A stretch of DNA of 64,000 bases from NCBI GenBank assembly GCA_011390785.1, contig JAABRR010000014.1:1-64000 (forward strand), read 5' to 3'. This DNA comes from Sphingobacteriia bacterium. Lineage in GTDB: Bacteria; Bacteroidota; Bacteroidia; Bacteroidales; UBA7960. Position numbers and translations under genes: made by a program. A model generated the notes under the pieces. That model searched no databases. It saw only the letters and a program-made list of their open reading frames with translations, and was not told where the DNA came from. Each line of letters opens with the position of its first letter. The first letter of the stretch is position 1. Shown here piece by piece: positions 49,601-58,911 of the stretch.

Positions 49601-52600
49601 ACAAGATCGCGAATGGGGCCAGTTCCCCATGGGGTAACTTTTAGGGGAACTTCGTATTCGTAGTAGTTACTGGTAAAATCGGCTCCCAGTCTTATAAAAA
49701 CAGTAAGGTCTTCATCATTCAGAGCAAGTTCATCCATAAAGGCTTCTGCATGGGCAAACATCCTCAGGCGTCGGTATTGACGCATATCCAAATCTGCAGT
49801 TTTGTATACTGCCCGGGCATCGCCATCTTTTAGGTCGGTAAGACGCATTGCCAGCGATTGTTCGTTTCTTCTTTGGAGGGATGTTGTTCCCAGGTCTTGT
49901 TCGCGTTCAATACCGGGGGGTAATACATAAGGTATGGGTGATCGGGTACCGTTTTCTTCTATATTTACGGTAAAAACTTCAAAAGATGTGTCATCATTGT
50001 CAACCGGAACATACTCTCCGGCAGCGGTAAGGCTTCTTTCAAAGGTGCGCCAGTTTCCGCGAACCAGCTCAAGGGTGGCAAAGCGCAGGAAAACAGGTTG
50101 CTCAAAATCCTTCAGCATCATACGTAAAAACCGGATCGATTTAAAATCCTGGATGTTATTCACAGCCTGTCGGTTGGGGTCGCGAAGCGGAATTTTAAAC
50201 TGATACCAATGCACTACTTCGTTTTCTCTGTTTTTAAGGGTAACGCGGGCTTCCATCTTATCAGTTATGTAATTTTGGCCTACCACCATATCTTCAGGTC
50301 TGAGACTTACCTTGTATTGCCAGTATCTTTCTGCTTCATTGAGCGTACCATCCAGGTTAACATCTTCTGTATTGGGCAGGTTGGTTGCCTGGGTGGGGTA
50401 GGGTTCCGACGACATATCAGATGTGGGACTATTGCCTTCCATTCCGTTATATCTTTTGTAGCGATCAAGAATACTTACCTGTTGCTGATCGAGATTTGAA
50501 CCTCTGAAGTACTGAAAATCGTCTGCTGCCGGATCTTGAAAGGCATCCTGATATGCCTGAGCTTCCTGATCATGAAGGGTCAGCAATCTGTCCATAAATT
50601 GTTCGGCATAAAAATCACGTTCCTGTTCTGAATTAAGGCCATTTAATCCGATATCCTGAAACTGCCGTGATGTAGGATTATTATCGAAAGCATTAACAAT
50701 GGCCTGCACAGTTGGTACAATACCCCATTGTGTTTCTTCAACATCTTCTACCACTGCTGATGTAGGTAGTCCGTTTTCAAAGGCTTTTCTTCCATCGCGC
50801 AAAACATCTTCAGAAACATCACCCAGGTTGAAATAAAGATCGCCCCCTTCATGTTCAGGATCGTAAATGAAGGGATCGAGCATCCAGAATTCAATATATT
50901 CAATATTGGATGATTCGAAATCGGTATTGATCATTGATCTCATGATTCCTCCCCAGCGACTTTCAGGGTTATTTAGAAAGCCGTCGCGGCCAAGTCCTGC
51001 TGAGTATTCAGAAGGGTAGGTGTCGAAATTATACATACCGCGTTCGCTGGGATAATAAGCTAAATTAAGCACCGGTATTGTTGATGGGAGACCCGTTGGA
51101 TTGTCTTTATTGGGCCATATTTCGTTTTCGCGCACTTCGCGCACGTAATGATTCGATTGTTGGTCGGGATCGTTGCGTATGTGTGCTGGTGTTAGGGCGT
51201 TATTATCCCAAAAAAGTCTGTCAATAATATACCATGCCAGTCGGGCATTGTTGTAACGGAAAGCCAGTCCGGTGCTGGGTGCGCCCTCAGGCCAGAAGCC
51301 AGGGTTGGTCTGGAACTGGGGAGTACTTGCTGCCGACCATGAGTGGACATTTTTCATGTCGATAGATGATTTACTTCCTTCAAAGTCGTCGATATAGGCA
51401 GTACCTGCCTGACCTATGAGTCTTGAGTGACCCGGAATAAGGTGGGCAAACTCTCCAACAAAGGTAATTCGTGAAGGCGCGGTTGTTGAGTAGAAGGGCA
51501 GCTTATCGAGCATCCGGGTAAGAAACAGCGACTCGGTTTGATAGGTAGTATTTAACCCCCAAATGGTATTGGCAATCGGCTCATCGCCATAGTTAACTTT
51601 TTGGGTAAGTGGCCTTTCTGATAAACGCATAATGGTACCGCCAACATTGAGTTTCTCATTTACCTGATGGTCAACGTGTGTTCCCATTAGGGTGCGTGTT
51701 TGGATATTAAATAAGCTTGAGCTTTCGAGCGAGATACGGATGGGGGTTCCGGATTGTAGAATCCCTTCATTGATAATCCGTACCCTACCCAGGGTGTAAT
51801 CAACTGTATAATCTGTGTTTTCGGTAAGGGGAACACCTCCGGCAGTTACTACAACTGATCCCGGAGGTATATTGAGGGCATTAAGAGGTATTTCAGAGCC
51901 CGAAGCTGACTTGTAGCGCCCTTCCATAAGGAACCGGTTTTTCTCCGGAAATTCCTGGGCTCGGAATTTTGTTGTAGTGTAAAGAGAATCGAAAGCATAT
52001 TTATCACCAAGATCAGGATCATCAAGCATTTTTCTCAAATGTGAACCAAAAGGTTCTACTACGGGGAAATATATTCGTCCGTTAGATGATTGAATAGTAC
52101 CACCTTGGGTTGCAGCATTGTCAACAAAATCAAAAACACCATCCGGAACGGGGTCTAATTGAACATTAAGCCTGTCAAGTCCCATTACTCTGATAAGTGG
52201 CTGGCCTTCCACATCTTCGGGGCCTTCATTGAGGAAGCCGATAGGCACTCCCAGTTCCTGATCTTCATACAGAATGTTAAGTCGGAAATCCTGCCTGTTG
52301 ATCTGGAAAGCGCCCATGCTGTAAACGTTCTTCATCATCAAATCCCAACGCGGGTGGCGTGTATCGATTGTAGTGCTCTTTAGAAGTTTTACGATTATGG
52401 AATTGGGAGCTGCAATGTCAGTAGAAAACTCACCCACCTGGTAAACATTGTCATCGCCAATAATGGTATATTCAAAGGCCACACCGAGCACATGGTCAGG
52501 ACTGACAGTCTGGTTCAGTGAGATGAATCCAAGCTGTGCATTGAAAGTATATTCATTTTCACGCAGGCGACGGGCATTTTCAATATTTTCGTAATCCTGG

Positions 52601-53898
52601 CCTGCTGAAAAACCTTCGGGCCGGGTACCCAGGGTATTGTTAACCTGAGAAATATCTCTGATAGGTGAATTTTCGAAGAGCGCGTAAAGGTTGTTGGAAG
52701 AATTGGCAGGTTGAGAGGAACTTGATGAGCCAATATTCTGATTATAGGGGGCTGCCTCACCAAGGTCAGAAAAGGCAACAATGTTGCGGTTGTTTTCTGT
52801 AGCGGCTCCAATATTGGTTATCCAAACTTCAATTTTATTGATAATTACATTGGATCCGACAATCGGCAGGCTTTCCAGGGCTCTGTCATAATTCTCGCGA
52901 AAATACTGGGCAAGAAAATAGTGTCTGTTTTCTTCGTATTCGTCGGCTTTAAACTCATACTCGGTGGTTTGTGCGCCTCCCTGTACTTCAATGGATTTTG
53001 ATTCAGTACGTTGCTGAGAGAAAACACTGGTGACGGTTGTATTTCCGAACCGCAACTGGGTTTTAAACCCGAACAAACCCTGATTACCCGAAATAAGTGT
53101 TCCGGGTAAGGGAAGTGTTACATCACCAGCTTCAATAAGTTGTAGTATTTCATCTTCATTACCTCTGTATTCCAGCTTCATTTTGTTTTCAAAATCGAAA
53201 CTGGCTTCGGTATTATAATTGGTTTGTATTTCAATTTTTTCACCAATTTTTGCCTGTACTGAGAGTTGTATTTTTTGTTGAAAGTCGAAATTGGTTTGTC
53301 TTTTTCTTCTTTCATCAAGCTGGGGGTCTTCGCGACGGTTGGACAGAACCCCAAATATTAATTCGGCAGAACCCGTGGGTCTTATATCAATGGTGCTACC
53401 TCCAAAAATACGGTCGAAAACTTCTCCGCCCACATAAATTTGCGGAATGATGCCATCTTGTCTTTCAAAGGCCTGGGGCTGAGCTTTTTCTCTCCAGTAT
53501 CGATTCAGGCCCTTTTCCATGTCGTAATCCAGATACTCATCAAAAGAAACCACTACAGGGATGCCTATTGCCCGATCGCCAACTTTCCGAATTTTATAAT
53601 ATTGGTTGGTTTGTGGGTCGTAATGTATTTCTGTTGTAATGTTTTCAGGTTCCGCTAAAATGGAAGGATTAGCAGGAGGATCGTCGAACATAAAATCAGA
53701 TGGACTGGCAACAGATGGTGGAAGGTTAACGTTATTGGTATCAACAGACAGGGTATCCTGCAATGGTGAAAAACCGGCAGAAATTTCTGCATTGCTTGTC
53801 TGAGCAAGGGGAAGATTAGCAAGCCAGAAGATAACTACAAAACATGATAAAAGGCAGGGCCGGTATTTTTGAAGTGTTAGCAAGATGTTAAGCACCAA
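46657..53898 (-). CDS. sprA: SprA, type IX secretion outer-membrane translocon
   Basis: A 2413-residue outer-membrane protein, full length for SprA/Sov. The signal peptide ends LPLA|QTSN. Two SprA N-terminal-type domains are interleaved with barrel segments; recognisable stretches include GNQGLFGFKTQLRFGNTTVTSVFSQQRTE near 270-300, SSSLFNIQTRTLMGTHVDHQVNEKLNVGGT near 728, FEGSKSSIDMKNVHSW near 830, and the terminal HAGFSFRFMLM. In Flavobacterium, SprA forms the 36-strand single-chain pore through which proteins with C-terminal sorting domains leave the cell; the three such proteins at 27832-35453 are likely clients. It lies 30 bases after ruvA, the usual Bacteroidota neighbour. No ATG is available: the frame opens with TTG (53898) or GTG (53895). 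Confidence 0.95.
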   Translation of the reverse strand: MVLNILLTLQKYRPCLLSCFVVIFWLANLPLAQTSNAEISAGFSPLQDTLSVDTNNVNLPPSVASPSDFMFDDPPANPSILAEPENITTEIHYDPQTNQYYKIRKVGDRAIGIPVVVSFDEYLDYDMEKGLNRYWREKAQPQAFERQDGIIPQIYVGGEVFDRIFGGSTIDIRPTGSAELIFGVLSNRREDPQLDERRKRQTNFDFQQKIQLSVQAKIGEKIEIQTNYNTEASFDFENKMKLEYRGNEDEILQLIEAGDVTLPLPGTLISGNQGLFGFKTQLRFGNTTVTSVFSQQRTESKSIEVQGGAQTTEYEFKADEYEENRHYFLAQYFRENYDRALESLPIVGSNVIINKIEVWITNIGAATENNRNIVAFSDLGEAAPYNQNIGSSSSSQPANSSNNLYALFENSPIRDISQVNNTLGTRPEGFSAGQDYENIENARRLRENEYTFNAQLGFISLNQTVSPDHVLGVAFEYTIIGDDNVYQVGEFSTDIAAPNSIIVKLLKSTTIDTRHPRWDLMMKNVYSMGAFQINRQDFRLNILYEDQELGVPIGFLNEGPEDVEGQPLIRVMGLDRLNVQLDPVPDGVFDFVDNAATQGGTIQSSNGRIYFPVVEPFGSHLRKMLDDPDLGDKYAFDSLYTTTKFRAQEFPEKNRFLMEGRYKSASGSEIPLNALNIPPGSVVVTAGGVPLTENTDYTVDYTLGRVRIINEGILQSGTPIRISLESSSLFNIQTRTLMGTHVDHQVNEKLNVGGTIMRLSERPLTQKVNYGDEPIANTIWGLNTTYQTESLFLTRMLDKLPFYSTTAPSRITFVGEFAHLIPGHSRLIGQAGTAYIDDFEGSKSSIDMKNVHSWSAASTPQFQTNPGFWPEGAPSTGLAFRYNNARLAWYIIDRLFWDNNALTPAHIRNDPDQQSNHYVREVRENEIWPNKDNPTGLPSTIPVLNLAYYPSERGMYNFDTYPSEYSAGLGRDGFLNNPESRWGGIMRSMINTDFESSNIEYIEFWMLDPFIYDPEHEGGDLYFNLGDVSEDVLRDGRKAFENGLPTSAVVEDVEETQWGIVPTVQAIVNAFDNNPTSRQFQDIGLNGLNSEQERDFYAEQFMDRLLTLHDQEAQAYQDAFQDPAADDFQYFRGSNLDQQQVSILDRYKRYNGMEGNSPTSDMSSEPYPTQATNLPNTEDVNLDGTLNEAERYWQYKVSLRPEDMVVGQNYITDKMEARVTLKNRENEVVHWYQFKIPLRDPNRQAVNNIQDFKSIRFLRMMLKDFEQPVFLRFATLELVRGNWRTFERSLTAAGEYVPVDNDDTSFEVFTVNIEENGTRSPIPYVLPPGIEREQDLGTTSLQRRNEQSLAMRLTDLKDGDARAVYKTADLDMRQYRRLRMFAHAEAFMDELALNDEDLTVFIRLGADFTSNYYEYEVPLKVTPWGTGPIRDLVWPDENEFDIDLDKLTNLKLARNTLTRDVNSGVSINNPYQEFDGSNKMTVIGTPTLSNVKVIMIGVRNPRKSFGTPKDDGMVKSAEIWINELRLYEFEDQGGWAATGRMNAQLADLGNITLVGFTSTPGFGSIEQKVNERSQEFVKSYDVASNLELGKFFPENFGLRIPFHFSFSESFTDPQYNPMNPDILFKDDLDSYQNDSQRDSIRSIAQDYVRRRNINFTNVGKTRLTPGGKNRFWQIENFDFTYTFSEIFFRNIDIEFDTQKTWRGGLGYNWQTTPESVTPFASVGFLSNNAFRIIRDFNFAYMPRLVSFRTTVDRRYAESLMRDKSQYQIILQPNFVKTFSWDRIYDLRWDLTRALKLEFQATNNARIDEPPGRINRSDENYAMIRDSIMQNIRSLGRTTFYNHRTNLTYNIPINKLPLLDWVTANAGYTANFDWQTAPLSAQQLGNTIENANTKRLNMNANFVNLYNKVGFLRTINQKGNTRTPQRAPQRPQPRQPQADEEPIEEERVNYAKILAEGFVRMLMGVRNFSVNYSESNGTRLPGFTQSPDALGMDWNFNQPGYGSPGLGFVFGSQQDIRDNAITYGWLTQDTLLNQAYINNYTQNISARSQFEPLPNLKVEFTALRNFARSRSEYFKADASGNFDSFSPQTTGNFSISFFSLATAFETTDSTYRSQAFEDFKDNRLIIAQRLDRDNPNSFNEVDSVGFPLGYGATSQEVLIPAFMAAYAGWDPSKSKMNPFLNIPMPNWRLTYDGLSKIEALKKYFQTITIAHGYRNTFTIGSYRSLARYGESENHPGFPSEIDNAGNFISEYEIGQVTINEQFSPLISFDMTWVNSLMTRFEYRSSRNIGLSFANNQITDVKSREIIIGTGYRFKDLAFNIAQGGNTQRIQSDLVLRFDMSFRRNMTVLRKIVEEQNIISSGQNAIGINFSADYQVSPRVNMRLFYDRNVTNPFISNQFKTANTHAGFSFRFMLM

Positions 53899-53928
53899 TA
53901 TGTTAATTTTTAAAAATATGGCAATGTT

Positions 53929-54519
53929 TTAAGAATATTTCAACGCTTCCTTTATTAGTTGCTCAACACTGGCGGAAGCAATAGGATTATTTTTAATAAT
54001 CTGGTTGAGTGTTTTTTGCGCAGCAATTTTATTGTAACCAAGCATAACTAAAGCAGATAACGCTTCCTGTCTTATTGTATTGTTTACGGGGGTAATATTT
54101 TCGGTAGCAACAACACCCTGTTTTTCCAGTTTATCTTTCAAATCGAGAACAATACGTTGGGCTGATTTGGCACCAATACCTTTAACAGATTGCAGGGCTG
54201 CCACATCATTTGAAACGATAGCCATACTGAGTTCGTCAACAGTCATGGAAGACAGAATCATACGTGCAGTATTGGGCCCTACGCCATTAACAGAGATAAG
54301 ATGTCGGAAGAGAGTGCGTTCATCGGTAGTAATAAACCCGTAGAGTGTTTGTGAATCTTCTCTAACAATAAATTCGCTGTGCAGCCTTACCTGCTTTTTG
54401 TTTTGAATGGCAGAGAAAGTATTAAGAGATATCTGAAGCATATAACCAACGCCATTGCAGTTAATTACAACATATGCCGGGTTAATTTCAGTTATTTCTC
54501 CTTCGATAAAAGCAATCAT
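53929..54519 (-). CDS. ruvA: Holliday junction branch migration protein RuvA
   Basis: A 196-residue RuvA. The N-terminal OB-fold begins MIAFIEGEITEINPAYVVINCNGVGY. The helix-hairpin-helix region is at about 68-130 (FRHLISVNGVGPNTARMILSSM, LQSVKGIGAKSAQRIVLDLKDKL), and the C-terminal RuvB-binding domain at about 148-196 (RQEALSALVMLGYNKIAAQKTL). It binds Holliday junctions as a tetramer and loads the RuvB motor. It precedes sprA on the same strand by 30 bases and is likely co-transcribed with it. Start and length are normal. Confidence 0.97.
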   Translation of the reverse strand: MIAFIEGEITEINPAYVVINCNGVGYMLQISLNTFSAIQNKKQVRLHSEFIVREDSQTLYGFITTDERTLFRHLISVNGVGPNTARMILSSMTVDELSMAIVSNDVAALQSVKGIGAKSAQRIVLDLKDKLEKQGVVATENITPVNNTIRQEALSALVMLGYNKIAAQKTLNQIIKNNPIASASVEQLIKEALKYS

Positions 54520-54544
54520 AGAAGCCGTAGTTTACAATAAGCGG

Positions 54545-54552
54545 CAAATTTA
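54545..54552 (-). promoter_or_regulatory. Putative -7 promoter box for ruvA-sprA
   Basis: Coding-strand TAAATTTG matches TAnnTTTG, 25 bases before the ruvA ATG and within the short gap after the malic enzyme gene. Confidence 0.5.
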
Positions 54553-54592
54553 ATAAATAAATTGGTGCTTTAAAAAGGTATATGGTTAAGAG

Positions 54593-56056
54593 TTATTGTT
54601 GTAGCTTAACCTTTCTTATGGCTGTATCGAGGCAATTTTGGATTATATCCTGTGATGGGTATGTAATAAAATTTTGGTCCTGCATCATATTAACAACATC
54701 TCTTGTATTCATGATGTCTTTTTTTGCCATATCATAGGCTTGTTGCCAGGTAATGGTTGTTCGGGCAACATTTTCTTTTATAGCCTGCATGGCAACATCA
54801 GCAGCTACGTGTGGGAAAACGTTCGTTTCATCCATATGGGCAATGATATTTTCGGAGTGAATGCCTCGTTTTTCTGAAAAGGCTGCTATAGATTCTGCCG
54901 CAGCAATGGCCATTTCGTCCGTAATTTTTTTCGCTCTAACCAGCAAAGCTCCTTTCAATATCCCCGGGAAACCCACAGAGTTATTAACCTGATTAGGAAA
55001 GTCGCCCCGTCCAGTTGCAACAATATATGCACCGGCTTCTTTGGCGGCATAAGGGTATATTTCGGGCACCGGGTTTGCACAAACAAATACTATAGGTTTA
55101 TCTGCCATACCTTTTATCCATTCCGGATTTACTGTATCAGGGCCAGGTTTGGAAAGTGATATTAACACATCTGCTTCCTTCAAGGCTTCTTCTTTGCTTT
55201 CGATCTTATTGGGGTTTGTGATGGAGCAAATTTCCCATTTTCTATAGAAGCGGTGATCAGTGGCAATGTCTTTTCGCCCCAAATGTAAAGCCCCTTTTGA
55301 GTCGAACATGACGGCTTTTGCCGGATCAGCGCCTGCATGATTGATAATGCGTGCAATGGTTGTGTTTGAAGCTCCTGCCCCCAAATAGACAATTCGGATA
55401 TCTCCTATTTTTTTATTTACCAGTTTAAGTGCATTGATAAGACCCGCCAAAGTTACACAGGCTGTGCCCTGGGCATCATCGTGCCAAACAGGAATTTCAC
55501 ATTCTTCCCTAAGCACATCGAGCACGCGGTAGCAATTAGGCTGTGAGATATCTTCAAGGTTTATGGCTCCAAAGCTGGGCTGAACCATTTTTACAAACTC
55601 AATGATCTTGTCAGCATCGTGCTCTCCCAAGGCATTGCGACTATCAATGCATAAAGCAACAGCATCTATTCCTCCCAGGTATTTCATCAGGAACGCTTTT
55701 CCTTCCATAACACCTAGTCCACCTGCAGGGGTGCAGTCGCCATCGCCTAAAACGCGGGTAGAGTCGCTTACAACGGCAACCATATTTCCCCGGTTTGATA
55801 GTTCGTAAGATGTATCGTTATTGTCGCGGATGGTAGTACTTATTCGCGATACCCCAGGTGTATACCAGGCGTTGAACCAATTGAAGCCGTAAACAGGGGC
55901 TTTGGGTAGTGTTTGCATTTTACCCTGATACATTTTATGCATTTTTACTGCAAAAATTTTGTAAAAGAGTGTTTTGGCACATGCCCTTTGATTAGGGGTA
56001 AAATCATCGGGAAAACACTCTTCGAAATTGTCGAGTGATAAGTTTAACTTGTTCAT
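54593..56056 (-). CDS. NAD(P)-dependent malic enzyme (short form)
   Basis: A 487-residue oxidative decarboxylase converting malate to pyruvate, CO2 and NAD(P)H. Family marks: WYTPGVSRISTTI near 67-79, GLGVMEGKAFLMKYLGGIDAVALCIDSR at about 113-140, INLEDISQPNCYRVL followed by VWHDDAQGTACVTLAG (metal and substrate residues) near 176-209, and IVYLGAGASNTTIARII as the nucleotide-binding loop near 223-239. It lacks the phosphotransacetylase-like C-terminal domain of long MaeB forms. Cofactor preference cannot be settled. It lies between the ruvA promoter and the OmpA-type gene on the same strand, with gaps of 67-73 bases. Confidence 0.92.
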   Translation of the reverse strand: MNKLNLSLDNFEECFPDDFTPNQRACAKTLFYKIFAVKMHKMYQGKMQTLPKAPVYGFNWFNAWYTPGVSRISTTIRDNNDTSYELSNRGNMVAVVSDSTRVLGDGDCTPAGGLGVMEGKAFLMKYLGGIDAVALCIDSRNALGEHDADKIIEFVKMVQPSFGAINLEDISQPNCYRVLDVLREECEIPVWHDDAQGTACVTLAGLINALKLVNKKIGDIRIVYLGAGASNTTIARIINHAGADPAKAVMFDSKGALHLGRKDIATDHRFYRKWEICSITNPNKIESKEEALKEADVLISLSKPGPDTVNPEWIKGMADKPIVFVCANPVPEIYPYAAKEAGAYIVATGRGDFPNQVNNSVGFPGILKGALLVRAKKITDEMAIAAAESIAAFSEKRGIHSENIIAHMDETNVFPHVAADVAMQAIKENVARTTITWQQAYDMAKKDIMNTRDVVNMMQDQNFITYPSQDIIQNCLDTAIRKVKLQQ

Positions 56057-56123
56057 TGTGCTTTTTTTTGTGTTTTGATTATTGATGTTTGGATAAATAA
56101 AGTGCTTTCTAAAAGTTTGATTT

Positions 56124-57161
56124 TTAGTTCATTTCAATAATTTGCAGCAGTTGATCAATTTTGGGAGTAAGAATAATTTCTGTACGACGGTTTTTGCGTC
56201 TGGCTTCTGCCGTTTTACCTGGGTCAAGAGGCATAAACTCGCCCCGGCCTGCCGCAGTAAGCCTGATGGGATCGGTGGATGAGTTTTGTAGAATAATTCG
56301 TACAATGGCTGTAGCTCTTAGCACGCTTAAATCCCAGTTATCTTTGATCTGACTGCCGGGTCTGAATGGCACATCGTCGGTATGCCCTTCAATAAGAACA
56401 TTAATGTCGGGGTTATTTTCAAGTACTTTGGCCAATTCTTTCAATGCATTTACTCCACGCGGATCAACGCTGGTACTTCCGGTAGCAAACAGTAGGCTCT
56501 CTGCCATTGATACGTAAACCTTCCCGTTTTTAATTTCTATGGTAAGCCCCTGCCCTTCGAAACCCAGCAGTGCTTTCGATACAGAGCTTCGGAGTGCTTT
56601 TACCGTAGAGTCCTGTTTTGCAATGATGGTTTCCAGCTCATTTACACGAGATTCTTTTGCTGATAGTTCTGATGCAAATCTTTGCAGGCGTTCGTTTAGG
56701 GCATTAAGGTCGTTTTCTTTTCGGTTCATAAGTTCAGTTGCCTTTCTTAATTCATCTTCCCGCATGTAAAGGTCTTCCTGGGTTCCCTGCAACTGATTTA
56801 AAATTTGTCTGGTCTCAAGGTCTTTTCCGGCCATCAGCTGCTCGTTTTGGTCCAATAAAATTTCATAGGTTTTGGCCAGTCTGTTATAGTTTTCCATAAT
56901 TCGCCTGAACATATTTCCGGTGTTGGTGGTATCTGTTCTAAGTTGTGCAACCTGTTGTTGAAGTTGGTCGCGTAGATTAGTAAGCTCATTATTTTGTGTG
57001 TTGAGATTCTCGTTTATTTTCCTCAATTCGGTATTGCGGGTTTCACAATTATTGCGGCGCTCAACTATCTCTTCGTATTTGCGTGCGGGCACACAGCCCA
57101 TAATAACCAGCGAAGCAGTAAGCAGGGTTATTGTAATTTTGATTGTTCTTTTGTAGTTCAT
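56124..57161 (-). CDS. OmpA-family peptidoglycan-binding lipoprotein with coiled coil
   Basis: A 345-residue lipoprotein. The signal ends LVIMGC-VPARK, with no acidic run after Cys, suggesting a periplasm-facing anchor. Residues about 25-195 are a long coiled coil (heptads rich in Asn, Gln, Glu, Leu). The OmpA-like domain (about 215-340: LLFATGSTSVDPRGVNAL, VLIEGHTDDVPF, NWDLSVLRATAIVRIIL, ARRKNRRTEIIL) contains the Asp and Arg residues that bind diaminopimelate in peptidoglycan. It probably tethers the outer membrane to the wall or acts as a spacer. It has a clear -7 box 22 bases upstream. Confidence 0.9.
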   Translation of the reverse strand: MNYKRTIKITITLLTASLVIMGCVPARKYEEIVERRNNCETRNTELRKINENLNTQNNELTNLRDQLQQQVAQLRTDTTNTGNMFRRIMENYNRLAKTYEILLDQNEQLMAGKDLETRQILNQLQGTQEDLYMREDELRKATELMNRKENDLNALNERLQRFASELSAKESRVNELETIIAKQDSTVKALRSSVSKALLGFEGQGLTIEIKNGKVYVSMAESLLFATGSTSVDPRGVNALKELAKVLENNPDINVLIEGHTDDVPFRPGSQIKDNWDLSVLRATAIVRIILQNSSTDPIRLTAAGRGEFMPLDPGKTAEARRKNRRTEIILTPKIDQLLQIIEMN

Positions 57162-57183
57162 AACATTTTTTTTAGTTCTACCA

Positions 57184-57191
57184 CAAAAGTA
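57184..57191 (-). promoter_or_regulatory. Putative -7 promoter box for the OmpA-family gene
   Basis: Coding-strand TACTTTTG matches TAnnTTTG, 22 bases before the ATG. Confidence 0.5.
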
Positions 57192-57486
57192 CGAACACCG
57201 GGTAATTTTTGTTTATTTTTTAAAAAAATATGTAAAAGTTTAAGTAAGGAGTTTATGTAAATCCAAAGCAACATTATTTCTTTCCATCTTTTGGTTGTTG
57301 TAATAAACACCCAAGCTAATGTCATCCAGCTAATGTGAGATTTTAACTCATTTTTTAAAAACCATGCATCACCATGTTATTGGTTTTTAGCAAACACAGC
57401 ATAACTCAAAAATACAATTGCAGGATTCTATAAATAGAAGTTAAAATTGGGGGAGACGAGTTAAGGAACCAACTAGATTTATAAAA
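57192..57486. other. Intergenic region between the OmpA-family gene and the operon D terminator
   Basis: AT-rich, with no convincing reading frame, RNA or repeat recognised. Confidence 0.45.
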
Positions 57487-57517
57487 AAAGGAACTGCCCG
57501 ATGAGAGCAGTTCCTTT
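57487..57517 (-). terminator. Intrinsic terminator of SusCD operon D
   Basis: AAAGGAACTGC (57487-57497) pairs with GCAGTTCCTTT (57507-57517), an 11-bp perfect stem; seven A residues precede it, giving a U run on the minus-strand transcript. It lies 25 bases past the susD stop. Confidence 0.88.
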
Positions 57518-57541
57518 AAATATGAGTTGTTTTCAATGATT

Positions 57542-58897
57542 CTAATTATATCCAGGATTTTGTTCAAGGGAAGGATTTGCTTCAATTTCTCTGAAAGGAA
57601 TGGGAAAGACAAGCTCGTTGGCATTATATGGGCGGCTTGCAACAGTAAGTTTGAGCCTTTTCACATCATGCATTTTAAATCCTTCGTGTGCAAGTTCCAA
57701 ACGTCTTTCGAGAAGGATATCATCAAGTGTTACTGTTGCAAAATGATTGGCACCAAATCCAGCTCTCTCTCTTAGGGCATTAATGTCATCTAAGGGTGCT
57801 GCACCAATAGTGGTTCCAAGACGAAAATTTGCTTCGGCTCTGATCAGGTGCATTTCAGCCAATCGAATAAGGTTAACCACGCCATATTGGTTATTCCATT
57901 TTCCTGATCGCATCCTTCCATTTCCTTCAAAGAAAAGTGCCAATCGTTGATCAGCTGGATCATACAATGCAAGATGTGCATCAAGAACATCCACATCACC
58001 ATCACGTCCACCAAATTCAGGGACAGAGAAAAACTCTGTCATGGCAGAAAATCTGTCCTGATTGGTAATGTAGGTAACAAAAATATCTTCAGAAGAAGGT
58101 TCGTCGTTATTAAATACAGATGCGTAATCTGACATAAGGGTATAACCAGAACCTATGGCAGTATTAGCTCTGTCGCGTGCATTTGTATAATCGCCCTTTT
58201 GCAGATAAACCCTTGCAAGCAAGGCATTTGCTGATCCACTTGTAGCAAAAACATTATTTGAAGAGGGAAGAACAGATGCAGCTCTGGTAAGGTCATTGAT
58301 TATCTGATCATACACAGCATCAACTGTCGCTCTGGGAACATCATTGCTTTCGTCGATTCCTTTGGTTGGGGTGAGTACAATTGGAACTCCAGGTTGAGAA
58401 TTTGCTGAAACGGCAGCATCATAGGGCAAAGCAAAGAAGCGTACCAGATCAAAGTACATCATGGACCGGAGGAATAATGCTTCTCCTTCAACTCTGCCAC
58501 GATCATCTTCATCAACTACCTCAAGGGCAGAAAGTACGTTGTTGGTGATATTGATAACATTGTAGGCAGACATCCAGTGTTGCCGTACATACTGGTTAGA
58601 AACTCCAAGCTGCTTATTGAAAAGCTCGCGTATATCTGTGTATGTGCCGGCAAACAAAACTTCACCATCACCTGACATTAGTTCACTAAAAAGCAAAATA
58701 TGGCCGCCATAAAGCTCAGGATTATCAAATATACTGTATGCACCAAGCAATACATTTTTAACATTCTGGTCGGTTTGGAGAACAACATCTTCACTTATTT
58801 CCTGTGAAGGCTCGAGCTCAAGATACTTTTCGCAACTTGCTGTAAAGATCAACATAGCTGCCAATACCGGTAATATATATTTACGTTTCATAGTCAT
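57542..58897 (-). CDS. SusD/RagB outer-membrane lipoprotein (pair D)
   Basis: A 451-residue SusD family lipoprotein, shorter than the other three. The signal ends FTASC-EKYLELEP. Repeats GEALFLRSMMYFDLVRFFALPY, ANALLARVYLQKGDYTNARDRA, NLIRLAEMHLIRAEANFRLG and LLERRLELAHEGFKMHDVKRL are typical, as is the terminal VFPIPFREIEANPSLEQNPGYN. Two ATGs three codons apart both give a valid signal peptide. It starts 14 bases after susC. The missing residues fall mainly in the variable ligand-binding insertions. Confidence 0.95.
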   Translation of the reverse strand: MTMKRKYILPVLAAMLIFTASCEKYLELEPSQEISEDVVLQTDQNVKNVLLGAYSIFDNPELYGGHILLFSELMSGDGEVLFAGTYTDIRELFNKQLGVSNQYVRQHWMSAYNVINITNNVLSALEVVDEDDRGRVEGEALFLRSMMYFDLVRFFALPYDAAVSANSQPGVPIVLTPTKGIDESNDVPRATVDAVYDQIINDLTRAASVLPSSNNVFATSGSANALLARVYLQKGDYTNARDRANTAIGSGYTLMSDYASVFNNDEPSSEDIFVTYITNQDRFSAMTEFFSVPEFGGRDGDVDVLDAHLALYDPADQRLALFFEGNGRMRSGKWNNQYGVVNLIRLAEMHLIRAEANFRLGTTIGAAPLDDINALRERAGFGANHFATVTLDDILLERRLELAHEGFKMHDVKRLKLTVASRPYNANELVFPIPFREIEANPSLEQNPGYN

Positions 58898-58911
58898 TAT
58901 TATTTGAGTTT

